Of a stretch of DNA of 64,000 bases, positions 7,403-16,945 are shown piece after piece. The position numbers were made by a program, and so were the translations under genes. The notes beneath the pieces were generated by a model. That model was not told the DNA's origin, searched no databases, and worked only from the letters and a program-made list of their open reading frames with translations. Positions within the stretch are counted from its first letter, which is position 1; the number at the start of each line of letters is the position of its first letter. The stretch is from CBDAPU01 sp965198875. GTDB taxonomy: Bacteria > Pseudomonadota > Gammaproteobacteria > Eutrophobiales > Eutrophobiaceae. Location: assembly GCA_965198875.1 (NCBI GenBank), contig CBDAPU010000001.1, forward strand, positions 930,001 through 994,000, written 5' to 3'.

Positions 7403-9832
7403 ATGTTGAGGTTTCTGCTTAAAAACCTGGTTGGGGTCGTTATCCTGGGGACGTTAATTCTTGCCCTGGTCGGCCTTTATATTGTCCCGAGTTTACCGGA
7501 TATCGCCATTTTGCGTGATGTGCGTATGCAGGTGCCGCTCAGGGTATACAGCCATGATGGTTCATTGATCGCCGAGTTCGGTGAAAAACGCAGTGTACCG
7601 ATCGCCATTGGGGACGCCCCGCCAGCGCTACTACAGGCCTTTATCGCCGCCGAAGATGATCGTTTCTATGTGCACCCGGGGGTCGACTGGCAGGGTATTG
7701 TGCGGGCGGCGGTCGCACTCATAAAAAGCGGCGAGAAAAGACAGGGCGGCAGCACCATTACCATGCAGGTGGCGCGCAACTTCTTTTTATCCCGGGAGCG
7801 CTCCTATAGCAGAAAATTAAATGAAATTTTTCTGGCGTTAAAAATTGAACGGGAATTAACGAAAGCGCAAATACTGGAACTGTATATCAACAAAATCTAC
7901 CTCGGACAACGGGCCTATGGCGTTGGTGCGGCGGCACAGGTTTATTATGGCAGCGCCTTAGCGGATCTAAGTTTGGCGCAACTGGCGATGATAGCCGGCC
8001 TGCCGAAGGCGCCGTCAACGACCAATCCTATCAGCAATCCCGAGCAGGCCATAGCGCGCAGGGCCTATGTGCTAAGACGCATGTTAGCGGTTGGCTTTAT
8101 CGATCAGGCGGAGTTTGAAAAGGCCAATGCCGCCCCCATCACCGCATCCTTACATCGCCCAAGTATTGATTTGGAAGCACCTTATATCGCTGAAATGGTG
8201 CGTAAACAATTAGCCGATGAATACGGTGATGAGACCTATAGCGCCGGCTACAAGGTGACGACCACCATACGGGATAAACATCAAATCGCCGCCAATCATG
8301 CGTTAAGGCTCGCCCTGTTGCAATACGATGAACGCCATGGCTATCGCGGCCCTGAACATCACTATGATCTGGCGGCGGCAGCGGGGGAAGATGTATGGAA
8401 GACATGGCTACAGCCTTATAATTCCAGCGGGCCGCTCTTCCCGGCCCTTATCACCGAGGTACGCGAGCAGTCGGTCTTAGCTTACCTGTCCGGTATCGGG
8501 CCTATTGATATTGAATGGGACGGCCTTAAATGGGCGCGTCAGCATATCAATGAGAATGTCATGGGCCCAAGGCCGAAAACCGCCGATGCGATCCTCAAGG
8601 TGGGCGATGTGATCAGGGTGCGGGAAAACCAACACGGGCAGTGGCAATTATCCCAACTCCCTGCTGTGGAAGGCGGGCTTGTCTCACTGCACCCGAATAA
8701 CGGCGCCACCCTGGCCCTGGCGGGGGGGTTTGATTTTTATCGCAGTAAATTCAATCGCATCACCCAGGCGAAACGCCAGCCCGGCTCCAGTTTTAAGCCC
8801 TTTATTTACTCCGCCGCCATGGCCCACGGCTTTAACCCGGCCAGCATCATCAATGATGCGCCGGTGGTCTACAACGACCCCGGGCTCGGGAATAAGTGGC
8901 GGCCTAAAAACTACAGCGGGAAAACATTCGGCCCCACCAGACTGCGAGTGGCGTTACGCAAATCAAGAAACCTGATCTCTATCCGATTACTGCATGAATT
9001 GGGGGTGCAAACAGCATTAAAGCACATCGCCAAGTTCGGTTTTGATCCGGATAAGCTGCCCCGGAACCTCTCTTTGGCCCTGGGTAGCGGGGCGATTACG
9101 CCCTGGCGACTTGCCGGGGCTTATACCGTCTTCGCCAATGGCGGTTACCGTGTTGAGCCGCATTTTATTGAACGCATAGAAACCTACGATGGGGAGCGAC
9201 TATTCGAAGCCCGCCCGCCCGTCGTCTGCCCTAAATGCCCGATAGCCGGGGGCGAACAAGCGGACGGGGCAAGAGCAGAGAAAGAAGGGCACGGCGCTGA
9301 GACTGCGGACGGGGCAGGGGTAGAAAAAGAAGAGCACGGCGCTGAGAGTGTGGAGCATAAGATTGCCGCCTCGCGAGAAGAGAAACCGATCGCCCCGCGG
9401 GTGGTTGGCGCAAACAACATCTGGATAATGAATCACTTAACCCGGGACGTGGTAAGACGTGGCACCGGTGTTGCGGCGTACAGGGAATTAAAAAGAGACG
9501 ATCTCTCCGGTAAAACCGGCACCACCAATGAGCAACGGGACGCCTGGTTTGCCGGCTTTAACTCCGATGTGGTTGCGGTGGCCTGGGTGGGTTTTGATAA
9601 CTTCTCGCCACTAGGCGCAAGGGAAGTGGGGGGCAGGGCCGCCCTGCCCATGTGGATAGAATACATGCGTGTTGCCCTGGAGGGCACATCGAACGCCTTA
9701 CTGGCGCGCCCTGTTGACATAGTGAATATCCGGATCAACCGGGAAACAGGCTGCCCCGCCAGCGCAGATGATAAAGACGCCATGTTTGAAGTGTTTATGG
9801 CCGGGCAATCTAGCGGATGCAACGGCATGTAA
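7403..9832 (+). CDS. mrcA: Penicillin-binding protein 1A (bifunctional glycosyltransferase/transpeptidase)
   Basis: This enzyme polymerises and cross-links peptidoglycan in the periplasm. It has an N-terminal membrane anchor (about 8-30). The glycosyltransferase 51 domain (about 55-230) includes AAEDDRFYVHPGVD, GGSTITMQVARN and NKIYLGQRAYGVGAAA. The transpeptidase domain has the active-site SSFKP, SRN and KTGTT motifs. It has 809 residues. Between the transpeptidase motifs lies a charged, repetitive insertion encoded at 9260-9349 (see the repeat entry). Its position divergent to pilM is the usual gammaproteobacterial arrangement. Confidence 0.96.
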   Translation: MLRFLLKNLVGVVILGTLILALVGLYIVPSLPDIAILRDVRMQVPLRVYSHDGSLIAEFGEKRSVPIAIGDAPPALLQAFIAAEDDRFYVHPGVDWQGIVRAAVALIKSGEKRQGGSTITMQVARNFFLSRERSYSRKLNEIFLALKIERELTKAQILELYINKIYLGQRAYGVGAAAQVYYGSALADLSLAQLAMIAGLPKAPSTTNPISNPEQAIARRAYVLRRMLAVGFIDQAEFEKANAAPITASLHRPSIDLEAPYIAEMVRKQLADEYGDETYSAGYKVTTTIRDKHQIAANHALRLALLQYDERHGYRGPEHHYDLAAAAGEDVWKTWLQPYNSSGPLFPALITEVREQSVLAYLSGIGPIDIEWDGLKWARQHINENVMGPRPKTADAILKVGDVIRVRENQHGQWQLSQLPAVEGGLVSLHPNNGATLALAGGFDFYRSKFNRITQAKRQPGSSFKPFIYSAAMAHGFNPASIINDAPVVYNDPGLGNKWRPKNYSGKTFGPTRLRVALRKSRNLISIRLLHELGVQTALKHIAKFGFDPDKLPRNLSLALGSGAITPWRLAGAYTVFANGGYRVEPHFIERIETYDGERLFEARPPVVCPKCPIAGGEQADGARAEKEGHGAETADGAGVEKEEHGAESVEHKIAASREEKPIAPRVVGANNIWIMNHLTRDVVRRGTGVAAYRELKRDDLSGKTGTTNEQRDAWFAGFNSDVVAVAWVGFDNFSPLGAREVGGRAALPMWIEYMRVALEGTSNALLARPVDIVNIRINRETGCPASADDKDAMFEVFMAGQSSGCNGM
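9260..9349 (+). repeat. Two tandem 45-base copies inside mrcA
   Basis: Two in-frame 45-base units (9260-9304 and 9305-9349) encode ADGARAEKEGHGAET and ADGAGVEKEEHGAES. They sit in a hydrophilic loop of the PBP1A transpeptidase domain, before the KTGTT motif. The unit length is a multiple of three, so copy-number change would keep the frame. Confidence 0.85.
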
Positions 9833-10074
9833 AGAGGACGAGCCGGGGTTGCTTTTCTAGGTTTTCTCAACTTGGCGATGCCTTCACAGCTCACAGCTTC
9901 CGAGAAGATACGCCCTGACATCATCCATGCGGCGGCAAAGCCGGCTGCGTAGATGGGCGACATGGTTTTTTATTGGCGAGAGAGGCGGCGCTATCATGCA
10001 GATCAAAGCGCCTTCATCGGTGGTGTAAGAAGAGGCTTGTGCGCGCACGGGCCGGTTCGTGTGCCTGTGCTTCA

Positions 10075-12285
10075 ATGAGCGCCCGGTTCCTCAAGATAGC
10101 CTTACCGGTGCCATTAAGACAGCTTTACGATTATAAAATCGATCAACACCTCAAACATGCAAAGTTCTCACCCGGTATGCGTGTTGGCGTGCCTTTCGGC
10201 AGAGAAAAAAACCAGATCGGGGTGATCTTCAGGGTAAGCAAACAGAGCCAGGTGGCGCCCGATAAACTGAGATCCATTAACCACATTATCGACAACGAAC
10301 CGCTACTCTCCAGAAAAGACTTACGGCTACTGGCGTGGGCCAGCGACTACTACCATCATCCCATAGGAGAGGTTATTTTCACCGCCTTGCCCGGTTTGCT
10401 GCGTCGGGGGGGGGCGGCTAAAAAAAGCGATATGGAAGTATTTGCATTAAGCGAGAAGGGGAGGAGGCTTGATGGGGAGGCGCTAAACAAGGCGCCGTTG
10501 CAAAAAGCGCTGCTCTCGCTGTTGCTTGCCTGTGCTGATACGGGGTTGAGAAGGGCCGAGCTGAAAGCAAAACATAAAAACTACAGCAGAGCCTTAGGAG
10601 CCCTGCTTGAGAAGGGGCTGATCATACGCAAACAGGGAACCCCGGCTGATGGCGGGGGCCTTTCCCATGAAGGCCGATCAATAGCGCTGAATGCACAACA
10701 GCAGGCTGCGGTCAGGGCGGTGCTGTCCAATCCCGATATACACCACACCCACGTCTTGCAGGGCATAACCGGCAGCGGCAAGACGGAAGTCTACATCGAG
10801 GCGATCAGGCACAGCATTAAAAAGAACCGCCAGGCCCTGGTTCTGGTGCCGGAGATTGGATTGACCACCCAGTTCATCGACAGGCTAAAACAACGCTTGG
10901 CGGTTGACGTCAGGGTCCAGCACTCCAGGTTAAATGACGCCGAGCGACTGGAGAACTGGATGGCTGCAAGAGACGGGCGGGCAGCGGTTATTATCGGCAC
11001 CCGCTCGGCAATCTGGATCCCGCTGAAGCACCCCGGGATCTATATTGTCGATGAGGAGCATGATCCCTCCTATAAACAGGAGGACGGCTTTCGTTACTCG
11101 GCGAAAGACATCGCTGTGGTACGTAGCCATATTGACGGCGTCCCCTGTGTATTAGGATCAGCAACACCTTCTCTTGAAACCATAGAGAACATCAGGAGCA
11201 ACAAGTACACCGGATTAAGCCTGCCGGTGAGGGCATTGGGGGTTCGACCGCCAGCCATCCAGATCGTCAGTCTGCAACATCAAGCCCTCGGCAATGCGTT
11301 TTCAAAACAGTTGTTGGCCGAAATCAGGGCCACCTTAAAACGGAAAAACCAGGTGTTGTTGTTTCTTAACCGCCGTGGTTATGCACCGGTGATCCTGTGT
11401 CACGGCTGTGGCTGGTATTCTGAATGTAGTCGATGCAGCAGCAAGATGACCTACCACAAGGACGCCGATAAACTCATTTGCCATCACTGCGACAGACAGG
11501 AGGCCCTGCCGTTACAATGCCCCGTTTGTGATCTGCCGAGGTTGATTCAGCTCGGTCATGGCACACAGCGTATCGATCGGAGCCTCTCGGCGCTTTTCCC
11601 CGAGGCCAGGATCCTGCGTATGGATCGCGACAGCACCAGAGGCAAAGGCGCCATCGATAACATGCTAAAGGCAATGACCTGTGGTGACGCCGACATACTC
11701 ATCGGCACACAAATGCTGGCGAAAGGCCATCATTTCCCAAAACTCACCCTGGTCGGGATCATCGATGCGGACAGCGGTTTATTGAGTACCGATTTTCGCG
11801 CCAGCGAGAGAATGGCGCAGCTCATTGTGCAGGTCAGCGGCAGGGCCGGTCGCGGCGATGCGCCCGGGAAGGTGATGATCCAGACCCGCTTTCCCAAACA
11901 CCCGCTACTACAAACACTGGTGCGGCAAGGTTATGATAAGTTCGCCAATTCATTATTAACGGAAAGAAAACAGGCGCAACTACCGCCTTATTCCTATCTC
12001 GCCCTGCTTCGAACACAGGCACATGAGCGCAAGGATGCGATCGGTTTTCTACAAAGGGCGAGAGAGAAACTGGAAACACTCTCATCCAGCATGGCGATCT
12101 TCGGGCCCGTCACCGCCCCCATTGAAAAGAGAAGAGGGCGCTACAGAAACCAGTTATTCATACAGTCCAACAACCGCAATACCCTAAGGGCGGTGATGGC
12201 GACATGGACTCGCTTGCTGGAGAGCATGCCCGGGTCAAAAAAAATCAGGTGGTCTTTGGATATCGATCCGCAAGATATGTTATAA
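10075..12285 (+). CDS. priA: Primosomal protein N' (replication restart helicase)
   Basis: PriA restarts stalled replication forks. The N-terminal DNA-binding domain begins at LKIALPVPLRQLYDYKID. The helicase core has Walker A GSGKTEVY and the DEEH box in DEEHDPSYKQ. A cysteine-rich zinc-binding region follows (CHGCGWYSECSRCSS and CHHCDRQEALPLQCPVC), then the C-terminal helicase motifs IGTQMLAKGHHFP and QVSGRAGRG. The open frame extends upstream to 9973, but the ATG at 10075 aligns with the family start and gives 736 residues. A G9 run at 10406-10414 lies in the reading frame. Confidence 0.96.
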   Translation: MSARFLKIALPVPLRQLYDYKIDQHLKHAKFSPGMRVGVPFGREKNQIGVIFRVSKQSQVAPDKLRSINHIIDNEPLLSRKDLRLLAWASDYYHHPIGEVIFTALPGLLRRGGAAKKSDMEVFALSEKGRRLDGEALNKAPLQKALLSLLLACADTGLRRAELKAKHKNYSRALGALLEKGLIIRKQGTPADGGGLSHEGRSIALNAQQQAAVRAVLSNPDIHHTHVLQGITGSGKTEVYIEAIRHSIKKNRQALVLVPEIGLTTQFIDRLKQRLAVDVRVQHSRLNDAERLENWMAARDGRAAVIIGTRSAIWIPLKHPGIYIVDEEHDPSYKQEDGFRYSAKDIAVVRSHIDGVPCVLGSATPSLETIENIRSNKYTGLSLPVRALGVRPPAIQIVSLQHQALGNAFSKQLLAEIRATLKRKNQVLLFLNRRGYAPVILCHGCGWYSECSRCSSKMTYHKDADKLICHHCDRQEALPLQCPVCDLPRLIQLGHGTQRIDRSLSALFPEARILRMDRDSTRGKGAIDNMLKAMTCGDADILIGTQMLAKGHHFPKLTLVGIIDADSGLLSTDFRASERMAQLIVQVSGRAGRGDAPGKVMIQTRFPKHPLLQTLVRQGYDKFANSLLTERKQAQLPPYSYLALLRTQAHERKDAIGFLQRAREKLETLSSSMAIFGPVTAPIEKRRGRYRNQLFIQSNNRNTLRAVMATWTRLLESMPGSKKIRWSLDIDPQDML

Positions 12286-12366
12286 GCCTCAAGTTCTCTC
12301 ACTTTTTACCGGCCTTTCTTTATCGAGCAGGCGCTTATCATTGCACATCTCTCACTTCACAGCCCC

Positions 12367-14115
12367 ATGAAACAGGCGATCCAGACATTGCTCCAGCAGA
12401 CGGCGGCGGACCTGGCGAGCATCCAACAACTGCACCTGCCGACGGATTTGGCCGCACAGGTAGAGCACAGTAAAGATGAGCGATACGGCGACTTTGCATC
12501 GAATATCGCACTGATACTTGCGCGGGTTTTTAAGAAAGCGCCGCAGGAGCTGGCGGGGGATATCGTCAGGCATATGCCGAAGGCGGATTTTATTGAAAAA
12601 CTGGAGATCGCAGGCCCGGGTTTTATTAATGTCTTTCTCAAGCGCGGCGCTATCAATGAGACTGTCTCACGCATTCTCGCCCTGGGTGAGAAATACGGCG
12701 ACAGTGACGGGCACAGGGGCGAGAGGGTGTTGTTGGAGTATGTCTCCGCCAATCCCACCGGGCCGCTGCATATCGGTCATGGGCGCGGCGCCGCCTACGG
12801 CTCGGTCATAGGGAACTTGCTGCAAGCCGTCGGCTATGAGGTATGTCAGGAATACTACGTCAACGATGGCGGCAGGCAAATGGAGATCTTAACTGTCAGC
12901 ATCTGGTTACGGTATCTGCAACGGTGCGGGCGAGGACTCCCCTTCCCAAAGGGCGCCTATCAAGGTGACTACGTGCGGGGCATGGCGGAGGAAATGTACG
13001 CTGAACATGGAAAGACCTACGCGCTCGCCGGGCAGGGCGTCCATGATAGCAAATGGGAAGAAGCCGATGGCGAGTTAGAACTGGATAAGCTCATCACCAA
13101 GGCAAAAGATACTCTCGGCCAGGAGGGCTTTGAGCACATCCACAGGATAGGGCTGAATAAAATCCTTGCCGATATCCGATCAGATCTGGAGGCATTCGGC
13201 GTTCATTATGAGAGTTGGTTCTCCGAGCGCTCATTAACTGAGGCCAGGCTCATTGAGGCCTGTATTGCACAGATGGAGAAATCAGGGGATATCTATCATA
13301 AAGATGGTGCAAAGTGGTTTCAATCCACGGCATACGGTGATGAGAAGGACCGCGTGGTGATCCGTGATAACGGCAATTATACGTATTTCGCAGCGGATAT
13401 CGCCTATCATAAAAACAAGTTTGATCGCGGTTTTGACAAGATGATCAATATATGGGGCGCCGATCACCACGGTTATATCAAGCGGGTGAGGGCCTCCCTT
13501 GAAGCATTGGGTGAGAGATCGGAGAAACTGGAAATACGGCTGGTGCAATTTGCCACCCTGTATCGCGGCAGAGAAAAATTGCAAATGTCCACTCGTACAG
13601 GCGAGTTCGTTACCTTGCGCGCACTCCGGGACGAAGTCGGAGAAGACGCCGCTCGCTTCTTCTACGTCATGAGAAGGCCCGAGCAACATCTGGACTTTGA
13701 TCTGGAGCTGGCGAAATCCCGTTCCAATGAAAACCCGCTCTATTACATACAGTATACCCACGCAAGAATATGCAATGTGTATGCAAAATTAACAGAAAAA
13801 GGCTATCGCTACGATGAAGATAACGCATTGCAGCAACTACACCTGCTGGGTGAGACGCCTGAGCAAAAACTGATACATCATCTATCCCGCTACCCGGATG
13901 TGATAGTAAAAGCGGCGCAGCTCTATGAGCCTCATGCACTTTGTTATTACTTAAAAGAGCTGGCGGGTCTTTTTCATGGTTATTATGAACAACATCGCAT
14001 CATCACGGATGAGGCTAACCTAAGAGACGCCAGAGTGGCTTTGATCCTGGCGATAAAGCAGGTTATCAACAACGGTCTGTCCATACTTGGCGTATCAGCG
14101 CCGATGAAAATGTAA
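12367..14115 (+). CDS. argS: Arginyl-tRNA synthetase
   Basis: This class I synthetase charges tRNA-Arg. The N-terminal additional domain is followed by the HIGH motif (LHIGHGRGAAYGS) and the KMSKS-equivalent region LQMSTRTG. The C-terminal DALR anticodon-binding domain covers roughly the last 120 residues. The length of 582 is usual. It follows priA by 81 bases and is four bases from the next gene. Confidence 0.97.
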   Translation: MKQAIQTLLQQTAADLASIQQLHLPTDLAAQVEHSKDERYGDFASNIALILARVFKKAPQELAGDIVRHMPKADFIEKLEIAGPGFINVFLKRGAINETVSRILALGEKYGDSDGHRGERVLLEYVSANPTGPLHIGHGRGAAYGSVIGNLLQAVGYEVCQEYYVNDGGRQMEILTVSIWLRYLQRCGRGLPFPKGAYQGDYVRGMAEEMYAEHGKTYALAGQGVHDSKWEEADGELELDKLITKAKDTLGQEGFEHIHRIGLNKILADIRSDLEAFGVHYESWFSERSLTEARLIEACIAQMEKSGDIYHKDGAKWFQSTAYGDEKDRVVIRDNGNYTYFAADIAYHKNKFDRGFDKMINIWGADHHGYIKRVRASLEALGERSEKLEIRLVQFATLYRGREKLQMSTRTGEFVTLRALRDEVGEDAARFFYVMRRPEQHLDFDLELAKSRSNENPLYYIQYTHARICNVYAKLTEKGYRYDEDNALQQLHLLGETPEQKLIHHLSRYPDVIVKAAQLYEPHALCYYLKELAGLFHGYYEQHRIITDEANLRDARVALILAIKQVINNGLSILGVSAPMKM

Positions 14116-14119
14116 TGTA

Positions 14120-14695
14120 ATGCCCAAAGATTATAAAAAAAGAGAAAACACCAAGCGGGAGGGCTCACCATGGGCCGGCAACCTGTTATCTTTCTCGCTG
14201 GGGTTATCTCTGGGGGTGTTGGTGACGTTTTTTGTGTTGGCTTATTACCCCTCACCAGCATCGATATTAGCGAACAAGCCGAAAACCGGGAAGGCGGATA
14301 TGGCAAAGAGACAACAGGAGAGAAAACAACTCGATGAGCCGACTTTTACGTTTTATCAGATCTTGCCCGACCGGGAAGTGACGGGCTCTGAATGGGTGGC
14401 CGAAGATCCATTTGATCAACAACCGACAACGGCGATCCAGAACAACGTCTACCTCCTGCAGGTGGGTTCATTTAAGGATTACCAATCCGCCGATCAAATC
14501 AAGGCGCAGCTCGCCTTAATGGGGATCGCCGCCGATATCCAGAGCATTTCCATGAACAGGCGGGATATCCGCCATCGGGTGCAGATCGGCCCTTACAAAA
14601 AAGGCGCTACGCTGAAAAACATCAAGGCGACACTGGAAGAGCACAACCTCGAATTCATCACCCTGAAGTTAAAATTGAAAAAGAAAACAACCTGA
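14120..14695 (+). CDS. SPOR-domain membrane protein, FtsN-like
   Basis: The 191-residue protein has a basic cytoplasmic tail, one membrane span (about 22-46) and a periplasmic linker. It ends in a C-terminal SPOR domain (about 108-185, starting near VYLLQVGSFKDYQSADQIKAQL). SPOR domains bind denuded septal glycan, so a division role like FtsN is likely. Its position directly after argS is a common place for ftsN-like genes in gammaproteobacteria. The ATG is four bases after the argS stop. Without the essential FtsN helices identified I leave the symbol blank. Confidence 0.85.
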   Translation: MPKDYKKRENTKREGSPWAGNLLSFSLGLSLGVLVTFFVLAYYPSPASILANKPKTGKADMAKRQQERKQLDEPTFTFYQILPDREVTGSEWVAEDPFDQQPTTAIQNNVYLLQVGSFKDYQSADQIKAQLALMGIAADIQSISMNRRDIRHRVQIGPYKKGATLKNIKATLEEHNLEFITLKLKLKKKTT

Positions 14696-15035
14696 GCGGC
14701 TAGCGTGAGTGAGCGCAATGAAGAGACCCCGGCAGACTTCTCCCCGGCCAACGGATGGCAAATGAGGCGCATTAACGCATCTACGATCCTGAGGCAATCC
14801 CCCAAACCCGCCTTAAAAACAAGATCGGTTTTATTCTCTGCAAGACATGGGCTTTGGCCTCATTTGCCGGGGCATGTGTGAGCGAGAGAAAACGTTGCTG
14901 AGAAGATAACATCATCGGCAAGGATGTTCGAAAGGCCGGCTAAGCGAGACTGCCATGACAGGGATGATCACAGGGACATAGCGAGATAAAAAGCACCATT
15001 TTGCGCCGGCTTGGTGTTAAGATCCGTCCGCCGAT
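14696..15035. other. Gene-free gap before the tRNA gene
   Basis: No supported gene lies in these 340 bases. The sequence should contain the promoter for the tRNA, but I cannot assign boxes with confidence. Confidence 0.4.
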
Positions 15036-15106
15036 GCGGGTGTAGTTCAATGGCAGAACATCAGCTTCCCAAGCTGAGAATGAGGGTTCGATTCCCTTCA
15101 CCCGCT
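15036..15106 (+). tRNA. tRNA-Gly (anticodon CCC)
   Basis: The 71-base sequence folds as a full cloverleaf. The acceptor stem pairs GCGGGTG with CACCCGC. The anticodon stem is TCAGC/GCTGA with loop TTCCCAA (anticodon CCC), and the T arm is GAGGG-TTCGATT-CCCTT. It is close to the E. coli tRNA-Gly(CCC). The 3' CCA is not encoded (TCATC follows), so it depends on the CCA-adding enzyme encoded at 61883. Confidence 0.95.
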
Positions 15107-15397
15107 CATCGCCAATACGCATTTTCGCCAGTTTCATTGATAATAACGATGCGGGATCCATCCCCATTTCACTGGCAATAGATCCCAAAAATATGATGTT
15201 GTTGGCGGAAAATCCCGGCCAGTAACCGCTCGCCCTGTCTTAAATAGGGGTAATTTAGTGTACTATTGCCTGTCAGGGAAAGGCAAAGCGGCGCCATTTC
15301 AGCACTCTTAGCTTTTTGCTGGGCGGTGATGATCAAACGATCATTGATGTGGATGCGGTCGCGCCGAGCGCCTGAGGGGATGCGTTAAGTTAAAATT
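15107..15397. other. Gene-free leader region upstream of the receiver gene
   Basis: This 291-base stretch separates the tRNA from the receiver-like gene. It contains only weak small hairpins and no open frame I can support. Confidence 0.35.
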
Positions 15398-15769
15398 ATG
15401 AGCGATACAACGAAAACACTGGTCATTGTGGATGACAATCCCGCCGTCGGATCGTTGTTTGCACGCGGCACAGAGCGCCTGGATGTGTGCTTAAACCTAT
15501 TTGACTCAGCGGATAAGGCCTTTGATTACCTGAAAACCAACAGGCCCGATATGTTGTTCCTGAGCACCAAGATGCCGGGGCGGGATGGGCTGAGTTTCTT
15601 AAAAAAATTAAGAGGTTCGCCCCTTCACAAAGACACCCCTGTTGTTATGATCAGCTCTAAAGATTACGCCCAGGACCGCGCGCTCGCCTGCGAATTGGGG
15701 GCCTTGGATTTCCTCATCAAGCCCATGCCCATCAAGGTGATCACGGACGTGATCAACAAACACTTATAA
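15398..15769 (+). CDS. Stand-alone receiver-like protein lacking the phosphoacceptor Asp
   Basis: A single response-regulator receiver domain of 123 residues with no output domain. The acidic pair D12-D13, a Ser at the Thr switch position (S86) and the Lys (K108, in IKPM) are present. The residue expected to be the phosphorylated Asp is Ser56 (in LFLSTKMPG). It is therefore probably a pseudo-receiver that works by protein contact rather than by phosphorylation. The next gene, a metallo-beta-lactamase-fold hydrolase, starts 26 bases downstream and is probably co-transcribed, which suggests the two act together. Confidence 0.85.
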   Translation: MSDTTKTLVIVDDNPAVGSLFARGTERLDVCLNLFDSADKAFDYLKTNRPDMLFLSTKMPGRDGLSFLKKLRGSPLHKDTPVVMISSKDYAQDRALACELGALDFLIKPMPIKVITDVINKHL

Positions 15770-15795
15770 AGCATAACTTAAAGATTGAACTAACG

Positions 15796-16710
15796 GTGAG
15801 TAACGCCTATCTCCATTTTTGGGGAGTACGCGGCTCGTACTCCGCTCCTTTCGCCTCCCACCTGGGGGTCGGCGGGAATACTTCTTGCGTTGAGATCAGG
15901 GTGGATGATCATATTATTTTATGTGACGCCGGCACGGGGATTATTCCTTTCGGGAATAAAATGATGGCGCAGGCGGAGATCCGAGAGCTGCTGATCATTT
16001 TAACCCATTATCACTGGGATCATATTTGTGGCCTGCCTTTCTTTGTGCCGGCGTTTATCCCGGACTGGCGGATCCATTTCTTTGGCCCGGGCGAGGACAC
16101 CGACGATATTAAAAAACACGTCTCATCACAGATGCGTGCGCCCTACTTCCCGGTAGGCACGGAAACCTGGTTGGCGAACATCAACTACTTGCAGCCAAAC
16201 GAGGGGGCGCAAATACGCTATGGCCCTGTTTCTTTTCATTATACCGGCGTGCATCACCCCGGCACGACCTATGGCTACAGAATAAAAGTCAATGGAAAGA
16301 ACATACTCTACGTATCCGATAATGAGTGTCGCTATCTGGAAAAATCCATAAAACAAAAATACAATGAATTAAGCGAGGAAGAGAAAGAGCTATACGCTGA
16401 GATGCAAAAGGGCGAGTACGCCTCTGAATTAAAACTCATTCATGATGCGGACATACTCATTCATGATGCACAATACACCCCGCAAGACTATGAAAAAAAG
16501 CGGGGCTGGGGCCATTCCTGTTATATCGATACCGTGAACATGTCCATCGACGCCGGGGTCAAGGCGCTGTATCTCTACCACCATGATCCGAACTACGATG
16601 ATGAGGCGATCGAGGCGATCTACAATCATGCCATGGCGATCATCCAGAGCCGAGGCGCATCACTGAAATGTTATGTCGCCAGAGAAGGCATGCGAGTGGA
16701 TCTCGCTTAA
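15796..16710 (+). CDS. Metallo-beta-lactamase-fold hydrolase
   Basis: The 304-residue protein has the metal-binding motif THYHWDH. Further ligand positions are at GVHHPG, the Asp in YVSDNE and the late His in LYHHDPNYDD. It opens with WGVRGS and GGNTSCVEI, as in PhnP/phosphodiesterase-like members of the superfamily. The substrate cannot be read from sequence; a cyclic nucleotide or other phosphodiester is possible. A charged insertion (about 185-215) separates the metal motifs. The start is GTG. It follows the receiver-like gene by 26 bases. Confidence 0.85.
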   Translation: MSNAYLHFWGVRGSYSAPFASHLGVGGNTSCVEIRVDDHIILCDAGTGIIPFGNKMMAQAEIRELLIILTHYHWDHICGLPFFVPAFIPDWRIHFFGPGEDTDDIKKHVSSQMRAPYFPVGTETWLANINYLQPNEGAQIRYGPVSFHYTGVHHPGTTYGYRIKVNGKNILYVSDNECRYLEKSIKQKYNELSEEEKELYAEMQKGEYASELKLIHDADILIHDAQYTPQDYEKKRGWGHSCYIDTVNMSIDAGVKALYLYHHDPNYDDEAIEAIYNHAMAIIQSRGASLKCYVAREGMRVDLA

Positions 16711-16743
16711 AACACCTATGACCGCCAGCCTTATAGATGCGTT

Positions 16744-16941
16744 ATGGATCTACTGATAAACGGTGAGAGCACACGCCTTACCGATGTTTCGACCCTCTCT
16801 GATCTGATCTCGACATTGCAAATAGACGGCAGAATTGCCGTTGAAATTAACAAGCAGATCATCCCGCAAAGCGCTTTCTCCCGGCATAAACTGGCGAACG
16901 GCGATGAGATAGAGATCATCACCGCAGTAGGCGGCGGATAA
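16744..16941 (+). CDS. thiS: Sulfur carrier protein ThiS
   Basis: ThiS is a ubiquitin-fold carrier that delivers sulfur as a C-terminal thiocarboxylate for the thiazole ring of thiamine. The 65 residues end in AVGGG, which supplies the required terminal Gly-Gly. It is immediately upstream of its partner thiG (4 bases). No TPP riboswitch is visible in the 33 bases before it. Confidence 0.93.
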   Translation: MDLLINGESTRLTDVSTLSDLISTLQIDGRIAVEINKQIIPQSAFSRHKLANGDEIEIITAVGGG

Positions 16942-16945
16942 CATC

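Noticed and set aside
10406..10414. G9 run in priA as a phase-variable switch
   Set aside because: The frame is intact, the gene is core, and the run is far shorter than the 20+ tracts. It could be a mild error hotspot only.
16711..16743. TPP riboswitch upstream of thiS
   Set aside because: Only 33 bases separate thiS from the previous gene, and no thi-box sequence is visible.
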